A stretch of DNA of 64,000 nucleotides from Gammaproteobacteria bacterium MFB021 (GTDB taxonomy: Bacteria; Pseudomonadota; Gammaproteobacteria; Pseudomonadales; Halomonadaceae), in NCBI GenBank assembly GCA_000737985.1, contig JNVT01000074.1, forward strand, positions 1 to 64,000. Direction: 5' to 3'. The notes under the pieces were generated by a model. It did not search any database. It worked only from the letters and a program-made list of their open reading frames with translations, and was not told the DNA's origin. Shown in pieces: positions 1 to 8,215 of this stretch; position 1 is the stretch's first letter, and each line of letters starts with the position of its first letter. Both the position numbers and the translations under genes were made by a program.

Positions 1-62
1 GCACAGGCGGCGGCGAGGCCCGCCGGCGTATCGATCCATTCAATGGGCGTGTCGACAGTCAT
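1..62 (-). CDS. rnd: Probable ribonuclease D, N-terminal fragment (cut by window edge)
   Basis: An ATG at 62 opens a leftward frame that stays open to the window edge and gives about 20 residues, beginning MTVDTPIEWIDTPAGLAAAC. The pattern of a short lead followed by 'WIDTPAGLAAAC' resembles the start of bacterial RNase D proteins, which trim tRNA 3' ends with a DEDD exonuclease domain. The DEDD motifs lie outside the window, so nothing catalytic can be checked. It lies 140 bases downstream of recR in the same direction and could share that operon. The name rests on N-terminal resemblance only. Confidence 0.5.
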   Translation of the reverse strand, partial: MTVDTPIEWIDTPAGLAAAC

Positions 63-201
63 TCGAACTCTTTCATGGTTGAGCGCGTCACGGCCACGGC
101 CGCGTCACGTGGGAAGACGCATGCTGGTGCAAGGTGCGCCGTGACCCGAAGCCCCGCCACCATCATGGCAGCAGCGGCAGACGAGTCGCGCGGGATGCGA
201 G

Positions 202-807
202 TCACTCGCGAGCGAAGGGCTGGCGCCCGAGGAAGGCGCGACTGAGCGTGCCGCCATCGACGTACTCGAGCTCGCCGCCCATGGGTACACCGTAAGCCAA
301 GCGCGAGAGCTTGGCCGCCTGCCCCACCAGGTGCTCGGCGATATAGTGCGCGGTTGCCTCGCCCTCGACCGTAGGGTTGGTGGCGAGGATCACCTCGTCG
401 ACCGCCTCGGCCGCCAGCCGCGCTTCCAGCTGATCGAGACCGATATCGTCGGGGCCGATGCCGTCGAGCGGTGAGAGATGGCCGTGCAGCACGAAGTACT
501 GGCCGCGATAACCGCCGGCCTGTTCGATCGCCAGCATGTCGGCCGGCGATTCGACCACGCACAGCAGCCGCGCGTCGCGGCGTGCGTCCTGACACACGCC
601 GCACAGCGTCTCCTCGGTCAGGGTACGGCAGCGCTCGCAGTAGCCGACCGACTCCACGGCTGCCACCAGGGCCTCGGCCAGCCGACGGCCACCCTCACGG
701 TCGCGCTCGAGCAGATGCAGCGCCATGCGCTGGGCGGTCTTGGGCCCGACGCCAGGCAGCACGCGCAGGCTTTCCAGCAGCTGTTCGACCAGCGGCGAAA
801 AGCTCAT
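202..807 (-). CDS. recR: Recombination protein RecR
   Basis: RecR acts with RecF and RecO in the RecFOR pathway that loads RecA onto SSB-coated gapped DNA. The 201-residue product has the usual family length (E. coli 201). A helix-hairpin-helix runs through about residues 12-30 ([18 protein letters not shown]). A four-cysteine zinc finger follows at C57, C60, C69 and C72. A Toprim domain begins near residue 80 with the acidic VVESPAD segment. The start ATG shares one base with the ybaB stop (TGATG), so the two are translationally coupled. The order dnaX-ybaB-recR is widely conserved in gammaproteobacteria. Confidence 0.97.
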   Translation of the reverse strand: MSFSPLVEQLLESLRVLPGVGPKTAQRMALHLLERDREGGRRLAEALVAAVESVGYCERCRTLTEETLCGVCQDARRDARLLCVVESPADMLAIEQAGGYRGQYFVLHGHLSPLDGIGPDDIGLDQLEARLAAEAVDEVILATNPTVEGEATAHYIAEHLVGQAAKLSRLAYGVPMGGELEYVDGGTLSRAFLGRQPFARE

Positions 808-1133
808 CAGAACGGCAGCTTCATGCCCGGCGGCAGATTGAGGCCGGAAGAGACCTCTTCCATGCGCGACTTGGATTGGCTCTCGACCTTGCGCGAGGCG
901 TCATTGACCGCAGCCGCGAGCAGATCCTCGAGCAGCTCCTTGTCCTCCTGCATCAGCGAGGGATCGATCTCGACCCGGCTGACGTCATGGCGACCATTCA
1001 TGGTGACCTTGATCATGCCGGCGCCAGCTTCGCCCGAGACTTCCATCTGAGCGATCTCTTCCTGCACCTGCTGCATCTTTTCCTGCATTTCCTGGGCCTG
1101 CTTCATCAGGTTGCCCATGCCACCTTTGAACAT
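807..1133 (-). CDS. ybaB: Nucleoid-associated protein YbaB/EbfC family
   Basis: A 108-residue small DNA-binding protein of the YbaB/EbfC family, which dimerises through a tweezer-like fold and binds DNA at the nucleoid. The N-terminal half is a methionine- and glutamine-rich helix ([20 protein letters not shown]) typical of the family, and the C-terminus ends in the usual '[11 protein letters not shown]'. The frame is open a further 21 codons upstream. The ATG at 1133 is chosen because AAGGAG lies just before it and the protein then starts exactly like its relatives. It sits between dnaX and recR with a one-base overlap onto recR. Confidence 0.95.
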   Translation of the reverse strand: MFKGGMGNLMKQAQEMQEKMQQVQEEIAQMEVSGEAGAGMIKVTMNGRHDVSRVEIDPSLMQEDKELLEDLLAAAVNDASRKVESQSKSRMEEVSSGLNLPPGMKLPF

Positions 1134-1226
1134 CTCGCACTCCTTGGAACGACGATTGAATCGATTGAAACGGAAAATGTCGGGCTTCAGCGACAACCAC
1201 GCCCGCGACCGTGATCGGTCAAGAGG

Positions 1227-3567
1227 TCAGGCGCGGTCGCTGGTCACGCTCTCTTCCAGCAGACGCGCACCGAAACGCGACTCCAGCTCCTGAACGTGCG
1301 GGTCACCGCGCAGCGCTTCAACCGCTTGCGCATGACGCTCGCGCGCTTCCCGGTCGCGTTTGTCGCGAGCGGTCTCCAGGCGGCCGTCGAGCGGGCCCAC
1401 CTCGATCGCCACGCGCCGCGCGAAGCCCTGCGCCGCGAGCGCCTTGGTGATGCGCTCGACGTGCATCTCGGAAAGGATCGCCGACTGCCCCGGATCGAGC
1501 GTCAGCGCCAGGGTCTGGCCATCGTCCTGGGTCACCACGCAGTGGGCGGCGAGATTACGCGTCAGACCGCCGATCTCCAGCGTATCGAACCGCTCGAGCC
1601 ACGCCGCGTGGGTCAGATGCTCCCCCGCCGCCGCAGGCGCCATGGGCGCAGCGGCACTGGATGCGACCGGCAGAGGCTCCTCGTCGGCCTCTTGCGTCGC
1701 CGGTGCAGCGGGTGCCGGCGCGGACTGCCAGTCGGCATAGGCCGCTTCGGCGGCGGCCTGGTCCTGGGCCAGATCGGCATCGTCGAAGCCGGCATCCGCC
1801 TCCCAGTCACCCTCGGACGCAGCTTCGGCGGCCGCGGGCGCATGGGTGGACTGCTGAGCCCCTGCGGTCGGTGTCGGGGCCGCTGAATCGACGGCCGGGG
1901 TCGGGGCCGCCGAATCGACGGCCGATGGCGCCGAGTCGACCGCCCAGGGCGGCGTATCCGCTGCCGGGGCTTGCTGAGGCGCCGCCGCGGCGGGCTCGGC
2001 AGCCGGCGCTGCCTGCATTGCAGTTACGGCGCCCGAAGGCGGCGCCACCGGTGTTTCGGGCGCTGAATCCACGCCCGGCGTCGGGGGCAGGGAGTCTACT
2101 GCCGACGGCGCAGCAGCCGGCGTGGATTCGACCGCCCAAGGCGGTGCATCCGCCGCCGGCGCCTGCTGAGGCGCGGCCGCGACGGGCTCGGCAGGAGCCT
2201 GCGCCGGGGGCGCAGCGGCCGGCGCTGATGCTCCCGGGCCGACGGCCGCGTCCGCTTAAGTCGCCTCCGGGCGCCGCGGCGGCAGGCTCAGCGGCTGACG
2301 GCGGATGCGCCTGGGGGGCGGGAGCCGCTGACGCGGCGCTCTGAGCTGGACCCGCTGAATCGGCAGTCGGCGCAGATGGCGCCGAGGGTACCGCAGCCGG
2401 CTGCGCATCAACGGGCGCGCTCGATGCCCGTGCCGGCTGTTCGCCGCGCAGCGGCAGCTCGGTCTGCGGCGGTGTCGGCACTCCCTGGGGGCGGAACGCC
2501 AACATGCGCAGCAGGGTCATCTCCAGGGCGGTGCGGGTATCCGGTGCGCTATCGATATCGCCACGCCCCTGCAGTGCGATCTGATAATAGAGCTGGACGT
2601 CTTCGGCGGTGAAGCGCGAGGCCAGCGCCAGCAGCTGATCGCGATCGCCATGGCCGTTGTCGAGGGCGCTGGGCACCATCTGGGCGATCGCTAGGCGGTG
2701 CATCAAACCGGCGATCTCGTCGAGAATCCCGGCGAAGTCGGGCCCCTGCTCGGCCAGCGCGGCGACTTCGGCCAAGAGCCGTTCGGCGTCCACCTCGGCC
2801 AGCGCTTCGGCCAGCGCCAGCAGGTGCGCATGATCGAGGGTGCCCAGCATCGCCGCGACATCATCGCGACGGACCTCGCCCTGGCCGAAGGCGATCGCCT
2901 GATCGGTAAGACTCATGGCGTCGCGCATCGACCCATCGGCGGCCTTGCCCAGCAGCCACAGCGCCGGCGGCTCGAACGCCACCTGCTCCGCCTCGAGCAC
3001 CCGGGTCAGGTGTTCGACCACCCGCTCCGGCGGCATGTTCTTGAGCGTAAACTGCAGACAGCGCGACAGCACCGTGACCGGAAGTTTCTGCGGATCGGTG
3101 GTGGCGAGCAGGAACTTCACATGCGGCGGCGGCTCTTCCAGCGTTTTCAACAGGGCGTTGAAACTGTGGGTGGAAAGCATGTGCACTTCGTCGATCAGGT
3201 AGACCTTGAAGCGCCCCTGGGTCGGCGCGTACTGGACGTTATCGAGCAGCTCGCGGGTATCCTCGACCTTGGTCCGCGAGGCGGCGTCGACCTCGATCAG
3301 ATCGACAAAGCGGCCATCGTCGATATCGCGGCAAGTCTGGCATACGCCACAGGGCTTCGACCCCACCCCCTGCTCGCAGTTGAGGCACTTGGCGAGGATG
3401 CGCGCCAGGGTGGTCTTGCCGACCCCGCGTGTCCCAGTGAATAGATAGGCGTGGTGCAGCCGCCCCTGGTCGAGTGCGTTGACCAGCGCCCGACTGACAT
3501 GCTCCTGCCCCACCAGCTCGTGGAAGGTGCGAGGACGCCACTTGCGGGCCAGAACCTGATAACTCAT
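1227..3567 (-). CDS. dnaX: DNA polymerase III subunits tau/gamma, frame broken in linker
   Basis: DnaX is the ATPase of the clamp loader; tau also binds the polymerase core (domain V) and DnaB (domain IV). From the ATG at 3567 the N-terminus reads MSYQVLARKWRP. Walker A GTRGVGKT is at 45-52, zinc ligands at C64, C73, C76 and C79, Walker B with DEVH at about 126-129, and the SRC sensor at 168-170. Domain III follows, then an Ala/Pro-rich linker. Near codon 436 (about 2265-2230) the Ala/Pro-rich signal leaves this frame and continues in the +1 frame, which ends at 1227 with a clear tau C-terminal domain. Unshifted, the first frame runs to 1807 through a Gly/Arg/Cys-rich tail unlike any DnaX. 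The cause may be a sequencing indel, a real mutation or recoding (see findings). The start is chosen over an upstream ATG (3636) by homology. Confidence 0.9.
1865..2202 (-). repeat. Imperfect 192-bp tandem duplication in the dnaX linker
   Basis: Two copies of a Pro/Ala/Gln/Asp-rich segment lie 192 bases (64 codons) apart. The stretch starting at 1938 matches the one starting at 2130 over about 65 bases with few changes. In the tau frame both copies encode QQAPAAD-x-PPWAV followed by VDS and PTP motifs. The spacing keeps the frame, so the duplication is not itself the cause of the frame break just upstream. Such low-complexity repeats are prone to slippage and to assembly error. Confidence 0.75.
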
Positions 3568-3910
3568 ACGACGCGGAATTCCTTGGGGCTGGACGACACC
3601 CTCTCCCGGGCGAACCGGCCACACGGATGGCGGCACGGCCAGGCTCAGGGAGCGGCGATGATCGCGCTATTCTAGCAGGATCGAATGAAGGGTGACGAGG
3701 TAACCGGTACCTCACCGAGCAGCGACTCAGCGGACAGATAGCACGCCGGCGCGATAGCCCCGATAGACTTGATAGCCCCGTAGACACCCAAGGTCGAGCG
3801 ATGGGCGCGCAGAAGACGCAGCGGTCAGCAAACGGCTTAGCAGAAACGATGCAGGAGAGATCAGGCAGGCCGGACAAGCAGTCCAGATAACACCGAGGCT
3901 TCAAATGGAG
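3568..3910. other. Intergenic region between 4.5S RNA and dnaX
   Basis: No convincing gene is seen in these 343 bases. They hold a hairpin at 3691-3718 with core GAGGTA (3697-3702) and TACCTC (3708-3713), and a short direct repeat GATAGCCCCGATAGAC (3753-3768) / GATAGCCCCGTAGAC (3771-3785). The region must contain the 3' processing or termination site of the 4.5S RNA and any separate dnaX promoter, but neither has a textbook signature. A long frame crossing the region leftwards from 4156 is rejected because it overlaps both the SRP RNA and dnaX. Confidence 0.5.
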
Positions 3911-4020
3911 GCGGCCCCGACCAGCCACATCCCGGCACACGCGGCCACCACTACCGTTGCTCCCTTCCGGGCCTGGCGGGGTTTGCGGTTTAGCGTTGCG
4001 GGAGGACCGGCAAGGGCCAC
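3911..4020 (-). ncRNA. ffs: 4.5S RNA (signal recognition particle RNA, small bacterial type)
   Basis: On the minus strand this region contains the conserved SRP RNA core: TCCTCCCGCAACGCTA near the 5' side, GGCCCGGAAGGGAGCAACGG forming the Ffh-binding apical loop with its GGAA tetraloop-like motif, and GTGTGCCGGGATGTGGCTGG on the 3' side. The ends pair as GGCCC with GGGGCC, closing the long hairpin. With Ffh it makes the SRP that targets nascent membrane proteins to FtsY and SecYEG. The size of about 110 bases fits the gammaproteobacterial form. Exact ends are estimated from pairing. Confidence 0.95.
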
Positions 4021-4127
4021 CATAAACGCGATGCTGGGCGCTTGAAGTGCTGATCGCGAGGCGATCGAACAGCCGTTGCCACTTTGCATCGTTGCCGATA
4101 ACGCCGAGGCGTTGTCGAGCGGCGCAA

Positions 4128-4156
4128 ACTATATCAGCGTATCCGTGCGGCAGCAA
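4128..4156 (-). promoter_or_regulatory. Sigma-70 promoter for the 4.5S RNA transcript
   Basis: On the minus strand TTGCTG (4156-4151) and TATAGT (4133-4128) are separated by 17 bases. A start near 4121 would give a leader of about 100 bases before the mature 4.5S RNA. The bases after the -10 box are GC-rich (GCGCCGC), as at stable-RNA promoters under stringent control. It is the only good promoter seen upstream of ffs. Confidence 0.65.
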
Positions 4157-4244
4157 CCGATGAAGATGAATCCCGCCTCATAGGCCCCCACGCAAACGCC
4201 CCGGTGACCGGCACCGGGGCGTGAAAGGCGTACCACCAGCGGCG

Positions 4245-5765
4245 TCAGTCGCCGATCTGCGTCTTGGCCGCCTGCATACGCTTGCGCAGGATCGGCCCGA
4301 CGATCACCGGCAGCAGCAGCCCGATGATCGCCACCAGCCACAGCCCGATCGACAGCCCACTGCTCCACAGGATCGACCAGTCGCCGTCGGAGATCTGCAT
4401 CGCATGACGCAGATTCTTCTCCATCTCCGGCCCCAGCAGCAGCCCCAGGATCACCGGCACCAGCGGTATCTCCAGCTTGCGTAGGATATAGCCGGCGACG
4501 CCAAAGGCGATCATGAAGTAGAGATCGAAGGTCGAGTGGCTGATCGAGTAGATGCCCACGAACGCGACCATGGTCACGATCGGCAGCAGATACATCGGCG
4601 GCACCGAGAGGATCTTCACGAACACCCCGACCAGCGGAATGTTGAGCAGCAGCAGCATGAAGTTGCCCACCAGCAGCGCGGCGATGACGCCCCACACCAG
4701 GTCAGCGTTCTGGGTGAACATCAGCGGACCGGGGGTGATATTGAGCGACACCAGCATCGCCAGCAGCACCGCCGTGGTGCCGCTACCCGGCACGCCCAGG
4801 GTCAGCATGGGCACCAGTGCGCCGCTGGAGGCGCCGTTGTTACCCGACTCGGGCGCGGCCACACCGCGCGGATCGCCCTCGCCGAAGTAGCCCTTCTTGC
4901 CCAGGATCTTCTTTTCCAGGGTGTAGGTGATGAAGCTGCCCAGCGACGCTCCGGCCCCCGGCAACACCCCGGCGATGAAGCCCAGCACCCCGCCGCGTAC
5001 GGTGGTCGGGAAGATCGAGGTGATATCGCGCCAGTTGAGCTTGAGCGGATTGATCTTGATCATCTCGCGCCCCTTGCCGGCCTTCTCCTCGATGAAGAAC
5101 AGCAGCTCGGAAACCGCGAACAGACCCACGATGGCGATGATGAAGTCGACCCCTTCGTAGAGCTCGAGCACGTTGAAGGTGTAGCGCTGGGTACCGGTGG
5201 AGAGATCGATCCCCACGGTGGCGATGATCAAACCGATGGCCGCGGCCATCAGCGTCTTCATCGGGTTCTTGCCGGTGATACCGCCCAGGGTGGCAAAGGC
5301 CAGCACGAACAGCGCGAAGTACTCCGCCGGGCCGAAGGTGAGTGCGAAGCGCGCCAGCATCGGCGCCAGCAGGATCAGGCCGACGGTGGCGATCAGGCTG
5401 CCCATGAAGGAGGCAATCGCAGAGATCGCCAGAGCCTCGGCGGCCTTGCCCTTGCGCGCCATCGGATAGCCGTCGAGACAGGTCATCATCGCCGGCTCGT
5501 CGCCGGGGATGTTGAGCAGTATCGACGAGATGCGCCCGCCGTACATCGCCCCGGCATAGACCGCGGTGAGCATGATCAGCGCGGTCTCGGGCTTGAGCCC
5601 CAGCGTGAAGGCGAGCGGGATCAGAATCGCCACGCCGTTGGCCGGGCCGAGCCCGGGCAGCGCGCCGATCAGGGTGCCGATGAAGCACCCCATCAGCGCG
5701 AACATCAGATTCTCTGGCTGCAGCGCAACGCCGAAGCCGAGCGACAGGTAGTGCAGCGTATCCAT
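4245..5765 (-). CDS. tctA: Tripartite tricarboxylate transporter, large permease TctA
   Basis: TctA is the large membrane subunit of TTT-family secondary transporters, which take up citrate-like or other carboxylates using a periplasmic binding protein. The 506-residue product has about 11-12 hydrophobic segments. It carries the two family glycine-rich signatures: GxLPGLGPANGVAILIP near residue 30 and GVLPGAGASLGSF near residue 270, plus the PESGNNGASSGALVPMLTLGVPGS stretch. The ATG at 5765 is preferred over an upstream extension of 43 codons because it makes the TGATG overlap with tctB and begins MDTLHYLSLGFGVAL as in relatives. It is the last gene of tctCBA. The substrate cannot be read from the sequence. 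Confidence 0.95.
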   Translation of the reverse strand: MDTLHYLSLGFGVALQPENLMFALMGCFIGTLIGALPGLGPANGVAILIPLAFTLGLKPETALIMLTAVYAGAMYGGRISSILLNIPGDEPAMMTCLDGYPMARKGKAAEALAISAIASFMGSLIATVGLILLAPMLARFALTFGPAEYFALFVLAFATLGGITGKNPMKTLMAAAIGLIIATVGIDLSTGTQRYTFNVLELYEGVDFIIAIVGLFAVSELLFFIEEKAGKGREMIKINPLKLNWRDITSIFPTTVRGGVLGFIAGVLPGAGASLGSFITYTLEKKILGKKGYFGEGDPRGVAAPESGNNGASSGALVPMLTLGVPGSGTTAVLLAMLVSLNITPGPLMFTQNADLVWGVIAALLVGNFMLLLLNIPLVGVFVKILSVPPMYLLPIVTMVAFVGIYSISHSTFDLYFMIAFGVAGYILRKLEIPLVPVILGLLLGPEMEKNLRHAMQISDGDWSILWSSGLSIGLWLVAIIGLLLPVIVGPILRKRMQAAKTQIGD

Positions 5766-6211
5766 CAGTTCAGCTCCAGCAGGCCCAGCGGCAGCGGCAG
5801 TTCGAGGCCATAAGTGAACAGCACGAAGACCACGGCGCCACTGATCAACCCGGTGAGATAGGCCTTGAGCGGCTTGGCGCCCATGCGCCAGCACAGGGTG
5901 CCGACCGCCAGCATGGTGGCGAGGATGAAGCCGAGGGGCTCCAGCAGCAGCGCGTAGCAGACGAGTACCACCACCGCGATGCCCAGCTCGGCGAAGGTAC
6001 GCAGCGCCGGCCAGTGGTTATCGGGGTCGGGTTTGACGATCATGTAGAGACTGCAGATCGCCAGCACCACCCCCAGGATCTTGGGAAACGTCTCGGGCCC
6101 GACGGCTTCCGATCCCCCGAAGGGGACCGGAAACTGGGTAGCGCCGTAGAAATAGGCCACGGCGATGACCAGCATGACCAGGCCGAAGACGCGGTCATTG
6201 AGCTTGCTCAT
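5765..6211 (-). CDS. tctB: Tripartite tricarboxylate transporter, small permease TctB
   Basis: This 148-residue integral membrane protein has four predicted transmembrane segments (about residues 8-25, 43-60, 73-92 and 118-140). It is the usual small subunit between TctC and TctA. Membrane-domain sequences of TctB are poorly conserved, so the call rests on length, topology and position. The start overlaps the tctC stop by four bases (ATGA), and its own stop overlaps the tctA start by one base. All three genes are therefore likely translated together. Confidence 0.93.
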   Translation of the reverse strand: MSKLNDRVFGLVMLVIAVAYFYGATQFPVPFGGSEAVGPETFPKILGVVLAICSLYMIVKPDPDNHWPALRTFAELGIAVVVLVCYALLLEPLGFILATMLAVGTLCWRMGAKPLKAYLTGLISGAVVFVLFTYGLELPLPLGLLELN

Positions 6212-7194
6212 TGAATCAGCCCGATTTCCTTGGACAGCGCCTGGATGTCCTGGATCTGCTGCTTGACGAAGGCCTGGAACTCATCCGCCTTGGGGTGGAA
6301 CGGCATCAGACCGTTGCTGGCCATGACCTTCTTCCACTGGTCGCTGGCGTAGAGCTTGTCCATGGCATCGACCCAGTACTGCTTGGCGTCATCGTCGATA
6401 CCCGCCGGCATGTAGAAACCGCGCCAGTTGGGGCCGACCGCGTCGATGCCTTGCTCCTTGGCGGTGGGGATGCTGGAGAGGTCACCCGGCAGACGCTCAT
6501 CGGAGAGCACCGCCAGCACGCGCAGATCGCCGGACTTCAGGAAACCCTGGGTCTCGGTGACGTCACCGGTGAAGGCGTCGACGTGGCCGCCGATGACCTG
6601 GGTCATCGCTTCACCGCCGTTGTTGTAGGAGAGATAGGGGATGCGCGGCAGATTCTCGACCCCGGCCGCCTTGGCCGCGATCAGCACCTTGAGGTGGTCC
6701 CAGCCGCCGTTGGCGCTACCGCCGGCGAACTTGACCGCCCGCGGGTCCTTCTTCATCGCATCCATCAGCTCGTTGAGGTTGTGGTAAGGCGAGTCCTTGG
6801 AGACCGCGATCACCCCGTAGTCGGCGCCCACGGCCCCGATCCAGTTGACCATGTCGGCGTTCATGCCCGGGAACTGGCCCTGGGCGAGACGCGTGGTGGT
6901 GGCGGTGGAGGCGGCCACCAGCAGCTGGTCGTCGCCCTTGCGCTTGCTCACGGTGTGGGCAAACGCCACGCCGCCGCCGGCGCCAGCCATGTTGATGGTC
7001 TGGACGCTGGCCGGCACCAGCTTGAGCTCCTCGAGCACGTTACCCACGCTGCGGCAGGTAAAGTCCCAGCCGCCACCCGGATCGGAGGGCGCGATACATT
7101 CGACCTTACCCGAGGGCTGAAACGCCATGGCGCTGGAAGCGACCAGCGTGAGGGCCGCAGCGGCGACCCATTTCAAGGATTTGGCGGAAATCAT
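6208..7194 (-). CDS. tctC: Tripartite tricarboxylate transporter, periplasmic substrate-binding protein TctC
   Basis: TctC-family (Bug) periplasmic binding protein, 328 residues, delivering a carboxylate to TctAB. A signal peptide covers residues 1-24 (MISAKSLKWVAAAALTLVASSAMA). The mature protein opens with VECIAPSDPGGGWDFTCR, matching the family's glycine-rich ligand loop. The ATG at 7194 has AAAGGAGAAGCC directly before it, so the 35-codon upstream extension is rejected. It is the first gene of tctCBA and is divergent from the regulator genes tctDE, as in the Salmonella citrate system. Substrate specificity in this family varies widely and is unknown here. Confidence 0.94.
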   Translation of the reverse strand: MISAKSLKWVAAAALTLVASSAMAFQPSGKVECIAPSDPGGGWDFTCRSVGNVLEELKLVPASVQTINMAGAGGGVAFAHTVSKRKGDDQLLVAASTATTTRLAQGQFPGMNADMVNWIGAVGADYGVIAVSKDSPYHNLNELMDAMKKDPRAVKFAGGSANGGWDHLKVLIAAKAAGVENLPRIPYLSYNNGGEAMTQVIGGHVDAFTGDVTETQGFLKSGDLRVLAVLSDERLPGDLSSIPTAKEQGIDAVGPNWRGFYMPAGIDDDAKQYWVDAMDKLYASDQWKKVMASNGLMPFHPKADEFQAFVKQQIQDIQALSKEIGLIQ

Positions 7195-7206
7195 GGCTTC
7201 TCCTTT

Positions 7207-7256
7207 GTTGTGATGAAGCAAGCGTTGTGATGAAGCAAGTGCAGTGATGCAGCAGG
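7207..7256. repeat. Three tandem 17-bp repeats in the tctC leader
   Basis: GTTGTGATGAAGCAAG occurs at 7207-7222 and again identically at 7224-7239, followed by a degenerate third copy GCAGTGATGCAGCAGG at 7241-7256 (period 17). The array lies 13 bases upstream of the tctC start codon, immediately before its ribosome binding site. It may be a binding array for the adjacent response regulator or a leader RNA structure; the sequence alone does not decide. Confidence 0.75.
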
Positions 7257-7363
7257 TGTTGGCATGACTCAGAGGTCGTCGTCGAGCGCAGGCCGTCATG
7301 CCAAGGAGTGCATGGCGGCCGACGCACGACGTCCCGCGTGATGCCCGACGCGGATCGAGCCAA

Positions 7364-7381
7364 CCTTACAATTCCGTAAGG
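7364..7381. promoter_or_regulatory. Palindrome between tctC and tctD, candidate operator
   Basis: CCTTAC (7364-7369) and GTAAGG (7376-7381) form a perfect inverted repeat around AATTCC. It sits in the 349-base divergent control region (7195-7543), 170 bases from tctC and 162 from tctD. That region also holds the 17-bp repeats beside tctC and a possible tctD -10 box TACAAT at 7488-7493 without a well-spaced -35. A symmetrical site between a regulator operon and its target is a reasonable operator candidate. Confidence 0.4.
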
Positions 7382-7543
7382 CAGAACTCTGTTCCCGTGA
7401 GCGGAATTTAGGCGCCTCCCTTTCGCGCGGTCAACGGCGCTGCGGCAAATGCCAACTAAAGTTGAATGCGCCTCCTCCACGATCGTTTACAATCCCGCCA
7501 CCGCCCGCAGACTCACCGCCAACGCCCTGCAGGAGCCGCTGCC

Positions 7544-8215
7544 ATGCCGCCGACACTGCTACTGGTCGAGGACGACCCGCTGCTCGCTGACACCCTCGCC
7601 GCGACTCTCGCCACGTCCGAACAGCGGGTCGAGCACATCGCCGATGGCGGAGTCGCTGCGGCGCGCCTGTGCGAGCCACACCCCTATGCGCTGGTGCTGC
7701 TCGATCTCAACCTGCCCACGCGCAGCGGTCTGGAGGTGCTGGCCACGCTGCGTGCCGCGGATCGGCACACCCCGGTGCTGATTCTCACTGCGCGTGCGGC
7801 AATCGAGGACCGGGTCAAGGGGCTCGACCTGGGTGCCGACGACTATCTGGCCAAGCCCTTCGCGCTCGACGAGCTGGAGGCGCGTGTACGCGCGCTGCTG
7901 CGGCGCCGCAGCGCCGCCGCGGACGAAGCACCGAGCCTGGGCGCACTGCGCCTCGACCCCCAGCGTCAGCGCTTCAGCCTGGGCGAGAGGCCGCTCCCCC
8001 TGCCGCCACGCGAGCACCGCCTGCTCGCCTGTCTGCTGCGCTACGCCGGTGAGCCGGTGGACAAGGCGCGCCTGATCGACGAGGCGTTCGCCGGCGAGGC
8101 CGTGGGCGACAACGCCATCGAGGTCTATGTGCATCGTCTGCGTCGACGTCTGGCCGACTCGGGCATCGGCCTGCGCACGGTGCGCGGCATCGGCTATCTG
8201 CTGGAAACCCAGTGA
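7544..8215 (+). CDS. tctD: OmpR-family response regulator, TctD-like
   Basis: A 223-residue two-domain response regulator. The receiver domain shows the acidic pocket E9-D10-D11, phospho-acceptor D54 in VLLDLNLP, and the switch Thr and Lys in ILTARA and LAKPF. The C-terminal winged helix of the OmpR/PhoB type ends with NAIEVYVHRLRRRLADSGI and RTVRGIGYLLE. The ATG at 7544 follows AGGAG at the right distance, so the 26-codon upstream extension is not used. It overlaps tctE by GTGA and is divergent from tctCBA, which makes it the probable activator of that transporter operon. Confidence 0.93.
   Translation: MPPTLLLVEDDPLLADTLAATLATSEQRVEHIADGGVAAARLCEPHPYALVLLDLNLPTRSGLEVLATLRAADRHTPVLILTARAAIEDRVKGLDLGADDYLAKPFALDELEARVRALLRRRSAAADEAPSLGALRLDPQRQRFSLGERPLPLPPREHRLLACLLRYAGEPVDKARLIDEAFAGEAVGDNAIEVYVHRLRRRLADSGIGLRTVRGIGYLLETQ

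Noticed and set aside
3239..4156. 305-codon leftward frame crossing dnaX start and the 4.5S RNA
   Set aside because: It spans the SRP RNA gene and overlaps dnaX out of frame; no similarity and no ribosome site.
4536..5813. 425-codon frame antisense to tctA
   Set aside because: Composition artefact opposite a membrane-protein gene.
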